Of a DNA stretch of 64,000 bases, positions 45,256 through 53,145 are shown in pieces; positions within the stretch are counted from its first letter, which is position 1, and every line of letters starts with the position of its first letter. The stretch comes from Nonlabens arenilitoris (GTDB taxonomy: Bacteria; Bacteroidota; Bacteroidia; Flavobacteriales; Flavobacteriaceae), in contig NZ_MTPW01000001.1 in the NCBI RefSeq assembly GCF_002954765.1, positions 1,935,501 to 1,999,500 on the forward strand, written 5' to 3'. The notes beneath the pieces are model-generated. The model worked only from the letters and a program-made list of their open reading frames with translations. It was not told the origin of the DNA and made no database searches. The position numbers and the translations under genes are program-made.

Positions 45256-46365
45256 TTGGATTTATCCATTATCATACTTAATTATAATGCTGCAGCTTTT
45301 CTTGAGCAGTGTTTATATAGTGTTCTTAAAGCGGTCAACAATATTGATGCAGAGGTTATTGTGGTTGATAACGACTCTACAGATCACAGTGTTGAAATGT
45401 TGCAAAACAATTTTCCACAAGTTAAGTTGGTTACAAATCAAGAGAATCTAGGCTTTTCAAAAGGTAATAATATTGGAGTGCAACACGCGCAAGGTGATTA
45501 CTTAGGCATTCTTAATCCCGATACCATTGTTGGAGAAACGGTTTTTGATGAAGTTCTCGCTTTCGCGAAAGCGAATCCACAAATAGCATTCACTACCACA
45601 CAATTGATAGACGGCATAGGATCTTATTTGCCAGAAAGCAAACGCAATGTCCCAACTCCACAAATCGCTAGACAGAAAATCTTAGGTAATGATTCTAAAT
45701 ATTATGCTAGTCATTTAAAAAAAGATGAGAATGGAGAGATAGAAGTGCTGGTAGGAGCGATGATGGTTTGTAAAAAGTCTGTTTACGAGAAGTTAGGTGG
45801 TTTTGACCCAATGTATTTCATGTATGGTGAGGACATTGATCTTAGCTACACAGCGTTGCAACATGGTTATCGCAATTATTATTTAGGCAAGCTTAAAGTC
45901 ATACATTTTAAAGGAGAAAGTACGGTAAAGGATAGAAAATACTTAGAGCGCTTTTATGGTGCTATGGGATTATTTTATAACAAACATTTTAAGAAATCCA
46001 AAATAGAAAAAGCACTAGTAGATCTTGCCTTAAAAGGTATTATCGCTGCAAAATCTATAGAAAATGAAAATGTCGTAAATACAAATAGCTCCTATAAAGT
46101 CCTTGTTACTAATGATAATACACTTCAATTACAACTATGTGATGAGGTAATTACTTATGAGCAGTTATGTAGTCGTGAGCATAGTGCTCAAACTCAATTT
46201 ATTTGGGATACGGCGACACTTTCCTTTGATGAAATAATCAATTTTATGGCCGGCAACACATCGTTACAGTATACTTATCGCTTCTTAAATGTAAAACGCA
46301 ATTTAATTATAGGAAGTGATAGTAGTTCCTCTCGTGGAGAGGTTAAAGAGCTGATGCCTCAGTAG
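45256..46365 (+). CDS. Family 2 glycosyltransferase (TTG start)
   Basis: 369 aa. The start is TTG at 45256, 2 nt after recR; the first in-frame ATG would remove the N-terminal strand LSIIILNYN and the VDNDSTDHS motif, so TTG is favoured. GT-A landmarks are NYNAAAFLEQCL (about 9-20), the DNDS motif (about 38-41), NPDTIV as the DXD equivalent (about 93-98) and GEDIDLSYTALQHGY (about 190-204). The form resembles rhamnosyltransferase-like cell-surface enzymes. LAFAKAN (about 100-106) is encoded by a palindrome copy. Confidence 0.88.
   Translation: MDLSIIILNYNAAAFLEQCLYSVLKAVNNIDAEVIVVDNDSTDHSVEMLQNNFPQVKLVTNQENLGFSKGNNIGVQHAQGDYLGILNPDTIVGETVFDEVLAFAKANPQIAFTTTQLIDGIGSYLPESKRNVPTPQIARQKILGNDSKYYASHLKKDENGEIEVLVGAMMVCKKSVYEKLGGFDPMYFMYGEDIDLSYTALQHGYRNYYLGKLKVIHFKGESTVKDRKYLERFYGAMGLFYNKHFKKSKIEKALVDLALKGIIAAKSIENENVVNTNSSYKVLVTNDNTLQLQLCDEVITYEQLCSREHSAQTQFIWDTATLSFDEIINFMAGNTSLQYTYRFLNVKRNLIIGSDSSSSRGEVKELMPQ
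45558..45573. repeat. Palindrome CGCTTTCGCGAAAGCG in the glycosyltransferase gene
   Basis: Exact 16-mer, in frame as AFAKA. Confidence 0.95.
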
Positions 46366-46424
46366 CTGAAACTTAAAATAGTCCTAACGCGAGATAAATT
46401 GTGCTTTTCTTTCTTTAGAATTCT

Positions 46425-46432
46425 TACTTTTG
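46425..46432 (+). promoter_or_regulatory. -7 box TACTTTTG with upstream TTG for the E2 gene
   Basis: Exact TAnnTTTG match 35 nt before the ATG. TTG at 46399-46401 lies 23 nt upstream, close to the expected -33 spacing. This is the best two-box promoter in the window. Confidence 0.55.
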
Positions 46433-46467
46433 CAACTTCTAAGAAAACGATATAGTTACTATACGAT

Positions 46468-47787
46468 ATGGCAAAATTTGAACTTAAATTACCTAAAATG
46501 GGTGAATCTGTGGCTGAGGCCACAATTACTTCATGGCTTAAGAATGTAGGTGACACGATAGAGGCCGATGAGGCCATTCTTGAAATCGCAACAGATAAGG
46601 TAGATAGTGAAGTCCCTAGTGAGGTGGACGGTACGCTTGTAGAAGTACTTTTTCAAGTTGATGATGTAGTTCAAGTAGGCCAGACGATAGCTATTATTGA
46701 GACAGATGGCGATAACGCATCTGTTCCAGCACCAGCTGCAACAGAAACTACTGCACCAGCAGCGACAACTGTTGAGACAGCAAGTGCACAGGTAGAAAAA
46801 GGTATGGAAACTGCTGCACCAGTAGATTATACTGATTCAGATAGTTTTTACTCTCCATTAGTAAAAAACATTGCCAAAGAAGAAAATATTTCTTTGCAAG
46901 AACTAGAGTCTATAAAAGGTACTGGTAGTAATGGTCGTGTGACTAAAAATGATATGCTTAGTTACGTAGCAGATAAGAAAGCTGGTAAAACAACTACCGC
47001 TGCTGCACCACAAGCTAAAACAACTGCGCCAGCCAATGCGCCAGTTCAAAAACCAGCGGCGCCAGTTAGTGTAAACGGTGGTGATGAGATAATTGAAATG
47101 ACGCGTATGGGAAAACTTATTTCTCATCACATGATTGCATCAGTTCAAACTAGTGCTCATGTTCAAAGTTTTATTGAGTGTGATGTTACTAATATCTGGA
47201 ACTGGAGAAAGAAACATAAAGACGCCTTTGCAAAAAGAGAAGGAGAAAACCTTACGTTCACACCTATTTTTATGGAAGCCGTTGCTAAGGCTCTCAAGGA
47301 ATTCCCGATGATGAACATAGCGGTAGATGGTGATAACATTATCAAGCGCAAGAATATTAATCTAGGTATGGCAGCTGCTCTACCAGATGGTAATTTAATT
47401 GTACCGGTTATTAAAAATGCTGATCAATTAAATCTTATGGGAATGGCAAAGGCTGTAAATGACCTGGCTAGAAGATCTAGAGATGGTAAGTTAAAACCAG
47501 ATGATACACAAGGTGGAACTTATACAGTTACTAATGTCGGTACTTTCGGGTCTGTATTAGGAACTCCTATTATCAATCAACCGCAAGTAGGTATTCTTGC
47601 GCTAGGAGCAATCAGAAAAGTTCCTGCGGTTGTAGAAACACCACAAGGTGATTTTATAGGAATACGTATGAAGATGTTCTTATCACACAGTTATGATCAC
47701 AGAGTAGTCAATGGAGCGCTAGGTGGACAATTTGTTCAACGAGTAGCGCAATTATTAGAAGGATTTGATGATAAACGTGAAATCTAG
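46468..47787 (+). CDS. 2-oxo acid dehydrogenase E2 component (dihydrolipoamide acyltransferase)
   Basis: 439 aa. An N-terminal lipoyl domain carries the lipoylated Lys in ATDKVDSEVPS (about 41-51). A Pro/Ala/Thr-rich linker follows, then a peripheral subunit-binding domain (about 130-172; LVKNIAKEENI, GSNGRVTKNDML), a second linker, and the catalytic acyltransferase domain (about 205-439) with the active-site His in SYDHRVVNGALGG (about 410-422). It transfers acyl groups to CoA within a pyruvate, 2-oxoglutarate or branched-chain complex; the E1 and E3 genes are not here, so the substrate is undecided, with a branched-chain-type enzyme plausible. It has its own promoter and terminator. Confidence 0.93.
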   Translation: MAKFELKLPKMGESVAEATITSWLKNVGDTIEADEAILEIATDKVDSEVPSEVDGTLVEVLFQVDDVVQVGQTIAIIETDGDNASVPAPAATETTAPAATTVETASAQVEKGMETAAPVDYTDSDSFYSPLVKNIAKEENISLQELESIKGTGSNGRVTKNDMLSYVADKKAGKTTTAAAPQAKTTAPANAPVQKPAAPVSVNGGDEIIEMTRMGKLISHHMIASVQTSAHVQSFIECDVTNIWNWRKKHKDAFAKREGENLTFTPIFMEAVAKALKEFPMMNIAVDGDNIIKRKNINLGMAAALPDGNLIVPVIKNADQLNLMGMAKAVNDLARRSRDGKLKPDDTQGGTYTVTNVGTFGSVLGTPIINQPQVGILALGAIRKVPAVVETPQGDFIGIRMKMFLSHSYDHRVVNGALGGQFVQRVAQLLEGFDDKREI

Positions 47788-47820
47788 AATTAAATAATTA
47801 CTTTATCATATTTTTATAGA

Positions 47821-47851
47821 AAAACCGCTTCAGTATTCTGAAGCGGTTTTT
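47821..47851 (+). terminator. Intrinsic terminator after the E2 gene
   Basis: AAAACCGCTTCAG (47821-47833) pairs perfectly with CTGAAGCGGTTTT (47838-47850) around TATT, and a T follows. Confidence 0.93.
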
Positions 47852-47906
47852 CAATTTACTTAGGTTTCATAACTCATGATTCATAAACAATTACTTAAAA
47901 ACACCT

Positions 47907-47914
47907 TACCTTTG
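47907..47914 (+). promoter_or_regulatory. -7 box TACCTTTG for the 94-aa gene
   Basis: Exact TAnnTTTG match ending 4 nt before the ATG at 47919, implying a leaderless transcript. Confidence 0.5.
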
Positions 47915-47918
47915 TCAC

Positions 47919-48203
47919 ATGGAAAAAGATATCTACTTACAGCAAATCGATTACTTTAAAGGTGCTAGGGTACTGCATTATTTTGAGTTTGTAGAGCCAC
48001 AAGAAGTGAAGGACGAATATTTCAATGTTCATGAAATTCACGCTGTTGTTATCTGTGATTATGAAGGCGAAGAAACCATGTTGTTCTATCTAGATGATGG
48101 TCTAGAAGTGGTCTTAGAATTCGAATTTATGATTCCTAAACAGGCAAAAGAACAAGCTGCGACAGATTTTAATGGTATCGATATCCAGTGGAAGAATAGA
48201 TAA
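47919..48203 (+). CDS. Small hypothetical protein, acidic
   Basis: 94 aa, rich in Glu and aromatic residues, with no signal peptide or membrane segment. It reads as alternating strands (VLHYFEFVE, HAVVICDYEG, TMLFYLDDG, VVLEFEFMI), suggesting a small beta-sheet domain ending in a short helix. I do not recognise the family. It has its own promoter-like box and lies convergent to the GT-B glycosyltransferase, 24 nt away. Confidence 0.75.
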   Translation: MEKDIYLQQIDYFKGARVLHYFEFVEPQEVKDEYFNVHEIHAVVICDYEGEETMLFYLDDGLEVVLEFEFMIPKQAKEQAATDFNGIDIQWKNR

Positions 48204-48227
48204 TCCACTTATTTTTGGATTTCTTTT

Positions 48228-49367
48228 TTAAGCGATATATAAAGCCTGATACTTTCTAGCAGTGTCAATAGCATTATGATGTCTCTCTACAAATTCTCTA
48301 GCTTCTTTACCTAATTTAAAAATTTCATCAGGATGTTCGATGAGGTTAGATAGTTCTTGCACTAGATAATCAACATCTGGTTTGGCATCTATAAGTGGAG
48401 CCTTTTCAAGTTGATAAGCTTTTAAAAATGGTATTCCAGCTCCTGCAAACACAACTTTACCTTGTGCCATTGCTTCTAGTGCATTATAACCTTGATCATA
48501 GCTAAGGACTTGATCTAGTAAGATGTGACTTTTTTGATAGGACTTGATGTATTCATCATAAGGCAAGTTTTCGGCAATGGTGATATTTACTTTTTGACTG
48601 TATTTAGATTTTAAAATATCAAGGGATTTTTCAAAATAAGGAATCCCTTTTTTAAAATAGTTTCCTCTATTAATCCCCATAAAGATTTCGATAGGTTGCG
48701 CGATATGATTTTGATGCAATTCAAGTTGCTCCATAATTACTGCACTGGGAATCATGTCAGCACATTTAGGTTCTTCAGTTAATGCCATTTGAAAATCAGT
48801 ATGAGATGGTATGATGGCTTTGCACTTGCTTAATAATCGATCATAATTCTCTCGATATCCTTTTTTTAGGTATTTAAAAGTATGGAGATATTGGTTTTTT
48901 AGAGAAGTGTCTTCTAGATATGGTGTCAGTATACTGTAGCCTTGATGTTTTTCGGTTAGATACTGTGCATATGGATAGTCATCTCCACAAGCTACTAAAA
49001 AAGCTTTGTTATTATTTTTGAGAAGGTAATCAATCATTTGCCACTCGATCGGTGGTTCACAACCCAGCGCGTTTGAATTGATAAATTGAACGATATCATA
49101 ATCTATCATAAGATGCTCGCTTTCGCGGAAGCGTGCTAAACGAATATTATCCTCAAGATTATGACCGGTAAGTTTCCACCAGGCTACTTTAACTTTTTCT
49201 CGCAACCAGTCTCTTCTAAAGTAATCACTACCTACTTCTATGTCTACAGGAAATTTTTTAAAACCATCACCATCGCCCACAAGAGTTACCTCGTGACCTA
49301 ATTGTTGAAGTCCATATTTAAGAGAATTGTGAAAACCACTGTACTCGCCTATGAGCAAAATGCGCAT
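48228..49367 (-). CDS. GT-B fold glycosyltransferase (group 1 / family 4-like)
   Basis: 379 aa. An N-terminal Rossmann half begins MRILLIGEYSGFHNSLKYGL, with a Gly-rich nucleotide-fold start. The C-terminal half has the donor-site region SYDQGYNALEAMAQGKVVFAG (about 292-312; E-x7-type acidic motif) and ends AREFVERHHNAIDTARKY. It is expected to be cytoplasmic and to use a nucleotide sugar. The residues LARFRESE (about 79-86) come from a one-mismatch palindrome copy. It is divergent from the 49398 glycosyltransferase and is the left end of a small surface-sugar cluster. Confidence 0.85.
   Translation of the reverse strand: MRILLIGEYSGFHNSLKYGLQQLGHEVTLVGDGDGFKKFPVDIEVGSDYFRRDWLREKVKVAWWKLTGHNLEDNIRLARFRESEHLMIDYDIVQFINSNALGCEPPIEWQMIDYLLKNNNKAFLVACGDDYPYAQYLTEKHQGYSILTPYLEDTSLKNQYLHTFKYLKKGYRENYDRLLSKCKAIIPSHTDFQMALTEEPKCADMIPSAVIMEQLELHQNHIAQPIEIFMGINRGNYFKKGIPYFEKSLDILKSKYSQKVNITIAENLPYDEYIKSYQKSHILLDQVLSYDQGYNALEAMAQGKVVFAGAGIPFLKAYQLEKAPLIDAKPDVDYLVQELSNLIEHPDEIFKLGKEAREFVERHHNAIDTARKYQALYIA
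49118..49133. repeat. Palindrome variant CGCTTTCGCGGAAGCG in the GT-B gene
   Basis: One mismatch from the 16-mer. It is read in a different frame here, as RFRES. Confidence 0.85.
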
Positions 49368-49373
49368 AAAAGT

Positions 49374-49381
49374 TATCTTTG
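49374..49381 (+). promoter_or_regulatory. -7 box TATCTTTG for the TTG-started glycosyltransferase
   Basis: Exact TAnnTTTG match 16 nt before TTG 49398. It supports the upstream non-ATG start. Confidence 0.5.
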
Positions 49382-49397
49382 ACGTAAAGATACACTG

Positions 49398-50249
49398 TTG
49401 AATTCATACACTAATCAAGATTTACAAATCCTTATCGCAACGATGAATAGGAGTGATCTATCTTTTCTTGAGACGATGTTTCAATGTAAGGTAAGTGAGA
49501 TTAAGTATCGTCTTATTATTGTTAATCAGTCTAAAACGACAACTTTAAGGTCGGATTATCCCAATATACAAGTTTTTAATGAATCAAATTTTGGTTTATC
49601 TAGAAGTAGGAACATGGCGATTAGTAAAAGCGATGCTTCATATGCTTGGATACTTGATGATGATGTTCAAATTTTGCCTGGTGCCATTGATACTATTATA
49701 GATAGCATCAATATTTATGAAGGTGCTGATCTATTATTTTTTAAAATACGGACTCCAGAAGGATTTGATAAAAGAATATATCTCAACGAAGAGAAAAGTA
49801 TTACAAGCAGAAGTGAATTAAATCATATACATTCTGTCGAAATGGTGCTTCATGTAAATTTTCTTAGAAAACACAATTTAAATTTTGATTTAAGATTTGG
49901 TTTAGGAGCACAATTTGAAATGGGAGAAGAATTCTTACTAGCACAAGAAATTTTTGAGACGAGTAAGCAAATTGTGTTTATACCTAAAGTTGTTGTATTA
50001 CACGATGAGATGAGTACTGGAAATGATCCAGCAAATAATCGAGTGATTTATGCACGTGGAGCACTAGCGGCTAAAGAAAACCTATGGACTGCACAAATGA
50101 AGCAGTTTAAATATGTATTTTTCTTGTGGCGTAAAGGTTATGTGAAAGGTTGGCGCAATTTATATGATAAATACATGGTTTTTAATCACGGCATGAATGA
50201 TTACTTAACTGGTTTTGAAGGTCATCGTATAGGTCATCCAGACTTATAG
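49398..50249 (+). CDS. Family 2 glycosyltransferase (TTG start)
   Basis: 283 aa. TTG at 49398 is preferred because the first strand, LQILIATMNR, begins before the first ATG (49443), and the promoter box at 49374 leaves room for it. GT-A landmarks are NFGLSRSRNMAISKS (about 55-69) and the metal-binding WILDDDVQILPGA (about 75-87). It likely transfers a sugar to a surface glycan or lipid-linked intermediate. The next gene, the FdtA-like isomerase, starts 13 nt after its stop, suggesting one transcript. Confidence 0.85.
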   Translation: MNSYTNQDLQILIATMNRSDLSFLETMFQCKVSEIKYRLIIVNQSKTTTLRSDYPNIQVFNESNFGLSRSRNMAISKSDASYAWILDDDVQILPGAIDTIIDSINIYEGADLLFFKIRTPEGFDKRIYLNEEKSITSRSELNHIHSVEMVLHVNFLRKHNLNFDLRFGLGAQFEMGEEFLLAQEIFETSKQIVFIPKVVVLHDEMSTGNDPANNRVIYARGALAAKENLWTAQMKQFKYVFFLWRKGYVKGWRNLYDKYMVFNHGMNDYLTGFEGHRIGHPDL

Positions 50250-50262
50250 TTATATTTACCAC

Positions 50263-50658
50263 ATGGACATAAAAATTATCGATATTCCTAAAATTACAGA
50301 CCCAAGAGGAAATCTTGCGGTCATAGAAGGTGACACCATTCCTTTTAAAATGGAACGCGTCTACTATTTATACGATGTTCCTAGCACCTCACAACGTGGT
50401 GGTCATGCGCATAAAGAGTTAAGACAGCTTATTATAGCGTTAAGTGGTAGCTTTGATGTGGTCCTAGATGATGGTAAAGAGCAAAAAACCATCACGTTGA
50501 ATAAGCCAGATAAAGGTCTGTTAATACCAATAATGGTATGGCGCGAATTAGAGAATTTCTCTAGTGGCTCTGTCTGTATGGTTGTCGCTTCTATGGAATT
50601 TAGTGAAGATGACTACATTAGAGACTATAATGAATTTAAAGACTTAGCCAGTTCTTAA
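50263..50658 (+). CDS. FdtA/WxcM-like sugar 3,4-ketoisomerase (cupin)
   Basis: 131 aa, a single cupin domain. The family landmarks are DPRGNLAVIEG (about 12-22) and RGGHAHKELRQLIIALSGSF (about 45-64), which holds the catalytic histidines. FdtA-type enzymes convert dTDP-4-keto-6-deoxyglucose to its 3-keto isomer for amino-sugars such as dTDP-Fuc3NAc. Neither the expected RmlA/RmlB nor an aminotransferase is visible nearby, so the product must be completed elsewhere or the enzyme acts on another sugar. It overlaps the end of the convergent glycosyltransferase gene by 15 nt. Confidence 0.85.
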   Translation: MDIKIIDIPKITDPRGNLAVIEGDTIPFKMERVYYLYDVPSTSQRGGHAHKELRQLIIALSGSFDVVLDDGKEQKTITLNKPDKGLLIPIMVWRELENFSSGSVCMVVASMEFSEDDYIRDYNEFKDLASS

Positions 50659-51585
50659 ATCTAACCCAATTACTTCAAGAATTTTTTTGGTCTTGTGAAG
50701 CGCTTTAAGTTGCAAACGACTCATTTTTAATAACTGTAGCTGTTTACATGATAAATGGTCAAGGTCAATTTTTCTTTGATAAAACACCGCTCTTTCTATA
50801 AGGCCATGCATTCTATAATTAACAGCAATAGAAAACCTATTAATGTCTAGATATTTTTTTAATCCTTCAACTGCTCCATATTTCTCTTCATAACAGTCAA
50901 AGTTGGTTACCGTTCTTTTAAGAATGTGTACAGCATCAGATCTGTTATCTGCTTGTTTGTCAATAATTACAGTAGCTTTATTATTAAAAGCAACAGTTTT
51001 TGTTAACCCGACTTTTATTAAAAAATCAGTGTCCTCAGTATGTGTCAGTTCTTCGTTATAATAAATAGGATCGTTTCCTATTAAACGCATGCAGTAACTA
51101 GAAGAGCTTAAAATAGAGTTGAGGTAGTTTGCCTTAAAAAAAGGTTTCACTATTTGAGATTCTTGATCTTTAAGGTTGCTGAATTTAGTTCGGTTCCATC
51201 GCGATTCACCTATTTTAAGGTGATAGTTATTTGCAAATACAGAAGCTTCAGGAAATTTTTCAATCAGCTGTTCTATTTGCTCAATGTGATTATCTAACCA
51301 GTAATCGTCAGCGTCTAGAAATGCTATATATTCATAACCATTTTTTAGGGCAGTTTTAATTCCTCTATTTCTAGTAAAACTCACACCATGATTAAGCTGT
51401 GATGTATAGGATAGTCTAGGATTGTTGAATTTTTCAATAACAGATGCGCTATAGTCTGTAGAACCGTCATTTATTACAAGTAAATCACAAGAAACAGTCT
51501 GTTCTAAAACTGAATTGATAGCACGTTCAATAGTAGCCTGTTTATTGTATACAGGTATAATAACAAGTATGTTAGGGTTACTCAT
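50644..51585 (-). CDS. Family 2 glycosyltransferase
   Basis: 313 aa. GT-A fold begins at NILVIIPVYNKQATIERAI (about 4-22), followed by VINDGSTDYS (about 38-47), FTRNRGIKTAL (about 70-80) and the DXD-type FLDADDYWLDN (about 89-99). The C-terminal part is helical and Lys-rich. Its start overlaps the end of the upstream glycosyltransferase gene (51582) by 4 nt, so the two are coupled, and they probably add successive sugars to the same glycan (inference). Confidence 0.88.
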   Translation of the reverse strand: MSNPNILVIIPVYNKQATIERAINSVLEQTVSCDLLVINDGSTDYSASVIEKFNNPRLSYTSQLNHGVSFTRNRGIKTALKNGYEYIAFLDADDYWLDNHIEQIEQLIEKFPEASVFANNYHLKIGESRWNRTKFSNLKDQESQIVKPFFKANYLNSILSSSSYCMRLIGNDPIYYNEELTHTEDTDFLIKVGLTKTVAFNNKATVIIDKQADNRSDAVHILKRTVTNFDCYEEKYGAVEGLKKYLDINRFSIAVNYRMHGLIERAVFYQRKIDLDHLSCKQLQLLKMSRLQLKALHKTKKILEVIGLDLRTG

Positions 51586-52325
51586 CGAGTTATTCTTGAA
51601 AACATTCCTTTCGTTATATTAAAAACAACTTTTAGTTTACTGTTTCTGTTTATTGCGTTAAGATAATACATTGAAATTAAGTCCTTTCTAAATTGATGAT
51701 CCTTTGTTCTAGAACTGTAACCACCATCTGCATAATGCGCAATAACTCTGTTGAAATACTGATTTGTTATTTCAGAATTAAAAAACCAATTGATGTTATG
51801 AGCCCAGTCTGCGTGAGTTCTATATTTTAAATTGAAATAGCCGGTGAGTTCAAAAATTCTTCTGTGAAAAAAGATAGATTGATGCGCAATGTTTTTGTGA
51901 AATATCAATTGATCATCGCATTCACCCATGTAACTGGAGCCTAATGATGGGCTTAGTACATTACCATAAATAACATCTGTACTGGTTATGATGAGTTGCT
52001 GGTGAATGTCTGCTAGAACTGTATTGTCGATGAGGTAATCGTCTGCGCCCAAAAAATAAAAGTATAGGCCACGTGCCTTTTTAATTCCATTATTCATAGC
52101 ATCATAAATTCCATCATCTGATTGAGAGATGATAGAAATAGGATGGTCAAAATTCAAAAAAGACTTAGCAATCTGTACAGTAGTATCGCTGGACTCGCCG
52201 TCCATGATTAAAATTTCAAAACTAGTAAAGGTTTGAGAAAGAATACTGTCTATAGCTTTAGCAAGAGTTGAAGACGCGTTATATGTTGGTATAATGATGC
52301 TAAAAAATGGGCGAATTTCTTGCAT
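51582..52325 (-). CDS. Family 2 glycosyltransferase (WcaA-like)
   Basis: 247 aa, the short single-domain form. FFSIIIPTYNASSTLAKAI (about 7-25), MDGESSDTT (about 40-48), DDGIYDAMNNGIKKARG (about 70-86) and the DXD equivalent FLGADDYLID (about 91-100) identify a GT-A enzyme of the type common in O-antigen and colanic-acid clusters. It follows ftsE by 10 nt on the same strand and is coupled to the next glycosyltransferase. Confidence 0.88.
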   Translation of the reverse strand: MQEIRPFFSIIIPTYNASSTLAKAIDSILSQTFTSFEILIMDGESSDTTVQIAKSFLNFDHPISIISQSDDGIYDAMNNGIKKARGLYFYFLGADDYLIDNTVLADIHQQLIITSTDVIYGNVLSPSLGSSYMGECDDQLIFHKNIAHQSIFFHRRIFELTGYFNLKYRTHADWAHNINWFFNSEITNQYFNRVIAHYADGGYSSRTKDHQFRKDLISMYYLNAINRNSKLKVVFNITKGMFSRITR

Positions 52326-52335
52326 CTGTATGAAC

Positions 52336-53019
52336 TTATAGTGTTTTTTGAACTACTTCAAAAACTTCGCCGCCATCACATTTTAAAGTTTTTGACGGAT
52401 ATTTCAATAGCAATGCATAATCATGTGTCGCCATAAGAATGGTATTCCCATTTTTATTGATTTGTTGTAGCACTTCCATAATCTCGACACTAGTTTGTGG
52501 ATCTAGGTTTCCTGTAGGCTCATCTGCAATGATAAGTTCTGGGTCATTTAAAAGCGCTCTTGCAATGGCAATGCGCTGTTGTTCTCCACCAGATAGTTCA
52601 TGTGGATATTTAAATCCGGTCGTTTTCATACCTACTTTATCCAGTACTTGATCTATTTTCTCTTCCATCTCTGCCTTTTTCTTCCAGCCAGTGGCCTTTA
52701 AAACAAATTTGAGATTGTCCTTAATGGTACGATCAGTTAAGAGTTTAAAATCTTGAAAAACCACACCTAGTTTACGTCTCAAATACGGTATGTCACGCTC
52801 TTTTAAGGTGGATAAATTATGTTCTACGATGGTTCCTTCGCCCTTTTTAAGTGGTATATCGCCATAAAGTGTCTTCATTAAAGAACTTTTACCACTACCT
52901 GTTTTACCTATTAAATAGACAAACTCACCTTTCTTAATACTCAAGTTAACGTCCTTAAGTATCAGATTTTCTTGCTGGTAGATGTCTACATGGTTCAATG
53001 ATAAAACGTGGTCTGACAT
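52336..53019 (-). CDS. ftsE: Cell division ATP-binding protein FtsE
   Basis: 227 aa from ATG 53019. An in-frame ATG at 53049 would add ten residues (MCNFTAKPIL) that FtsE proteins normally lack, so the shorter form is chosen. ABC-ATPase motifs from this start: Walker A GKTGSGKSS (about 38-46), Q-loop VVFQDFK (about 86-92), signature LSGGEQQR (about 140-147), Walker B LIIADEPTG (about 161-169) and the switch His ATHD (about 194-197). FtsE works with the membrane protein FtsX to control peptidoglycan hydrolases at division. ftsX is not adjacent here. Confidence 0.9.
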   Translation of the reverse strand: MSDHVLSLNHVDIYQQENLILKDVNLSIKKGEFVYLIGKTGSGKSSLMKTLYGDIPLKKGEGTIVEHNLSTLKERDIPYLRRKLGVVFQDFKLLTDRTIKDNLKFVLKATGWKKKAEMEEKIDQVLDKVGMKTTGFKYPHELSGGEQQRIAIARALLNDPELIIADEPTGNLDPQTSVEIMEVLQQINKNGNTILMATHDYALLLKYPSKTLKCDGGEVFEVVQKTL

Positions 53020-53145
53020 AAGTATAGGTTTTGCTGTAAAGTTACACAATGCTGTGAATAAGATTATGAATAATTAAACAGACTTTATGACGTTATAGTA
53101 TCGTAAGATTTTAACTTTACTTTCCTATAAATAACATAACCCGTT

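Noticed and set aside
48202-48230. Terminator between the 94-aa gene and the GT-B gene
   Set aside because: Only a 6-bp AT-rich stem (AATCCA/TGGATT) with a T-rich tail that overlaps the opposite gene end; too weak to call.
48228-52325. A full capsule or O-antigen biosynthesis locus
   Set aside because: No flippase, polymerase, nucleotide-sugar synthesis set or chain-length regulator is present; only four glycosyltransferases and one ketoisomerase.
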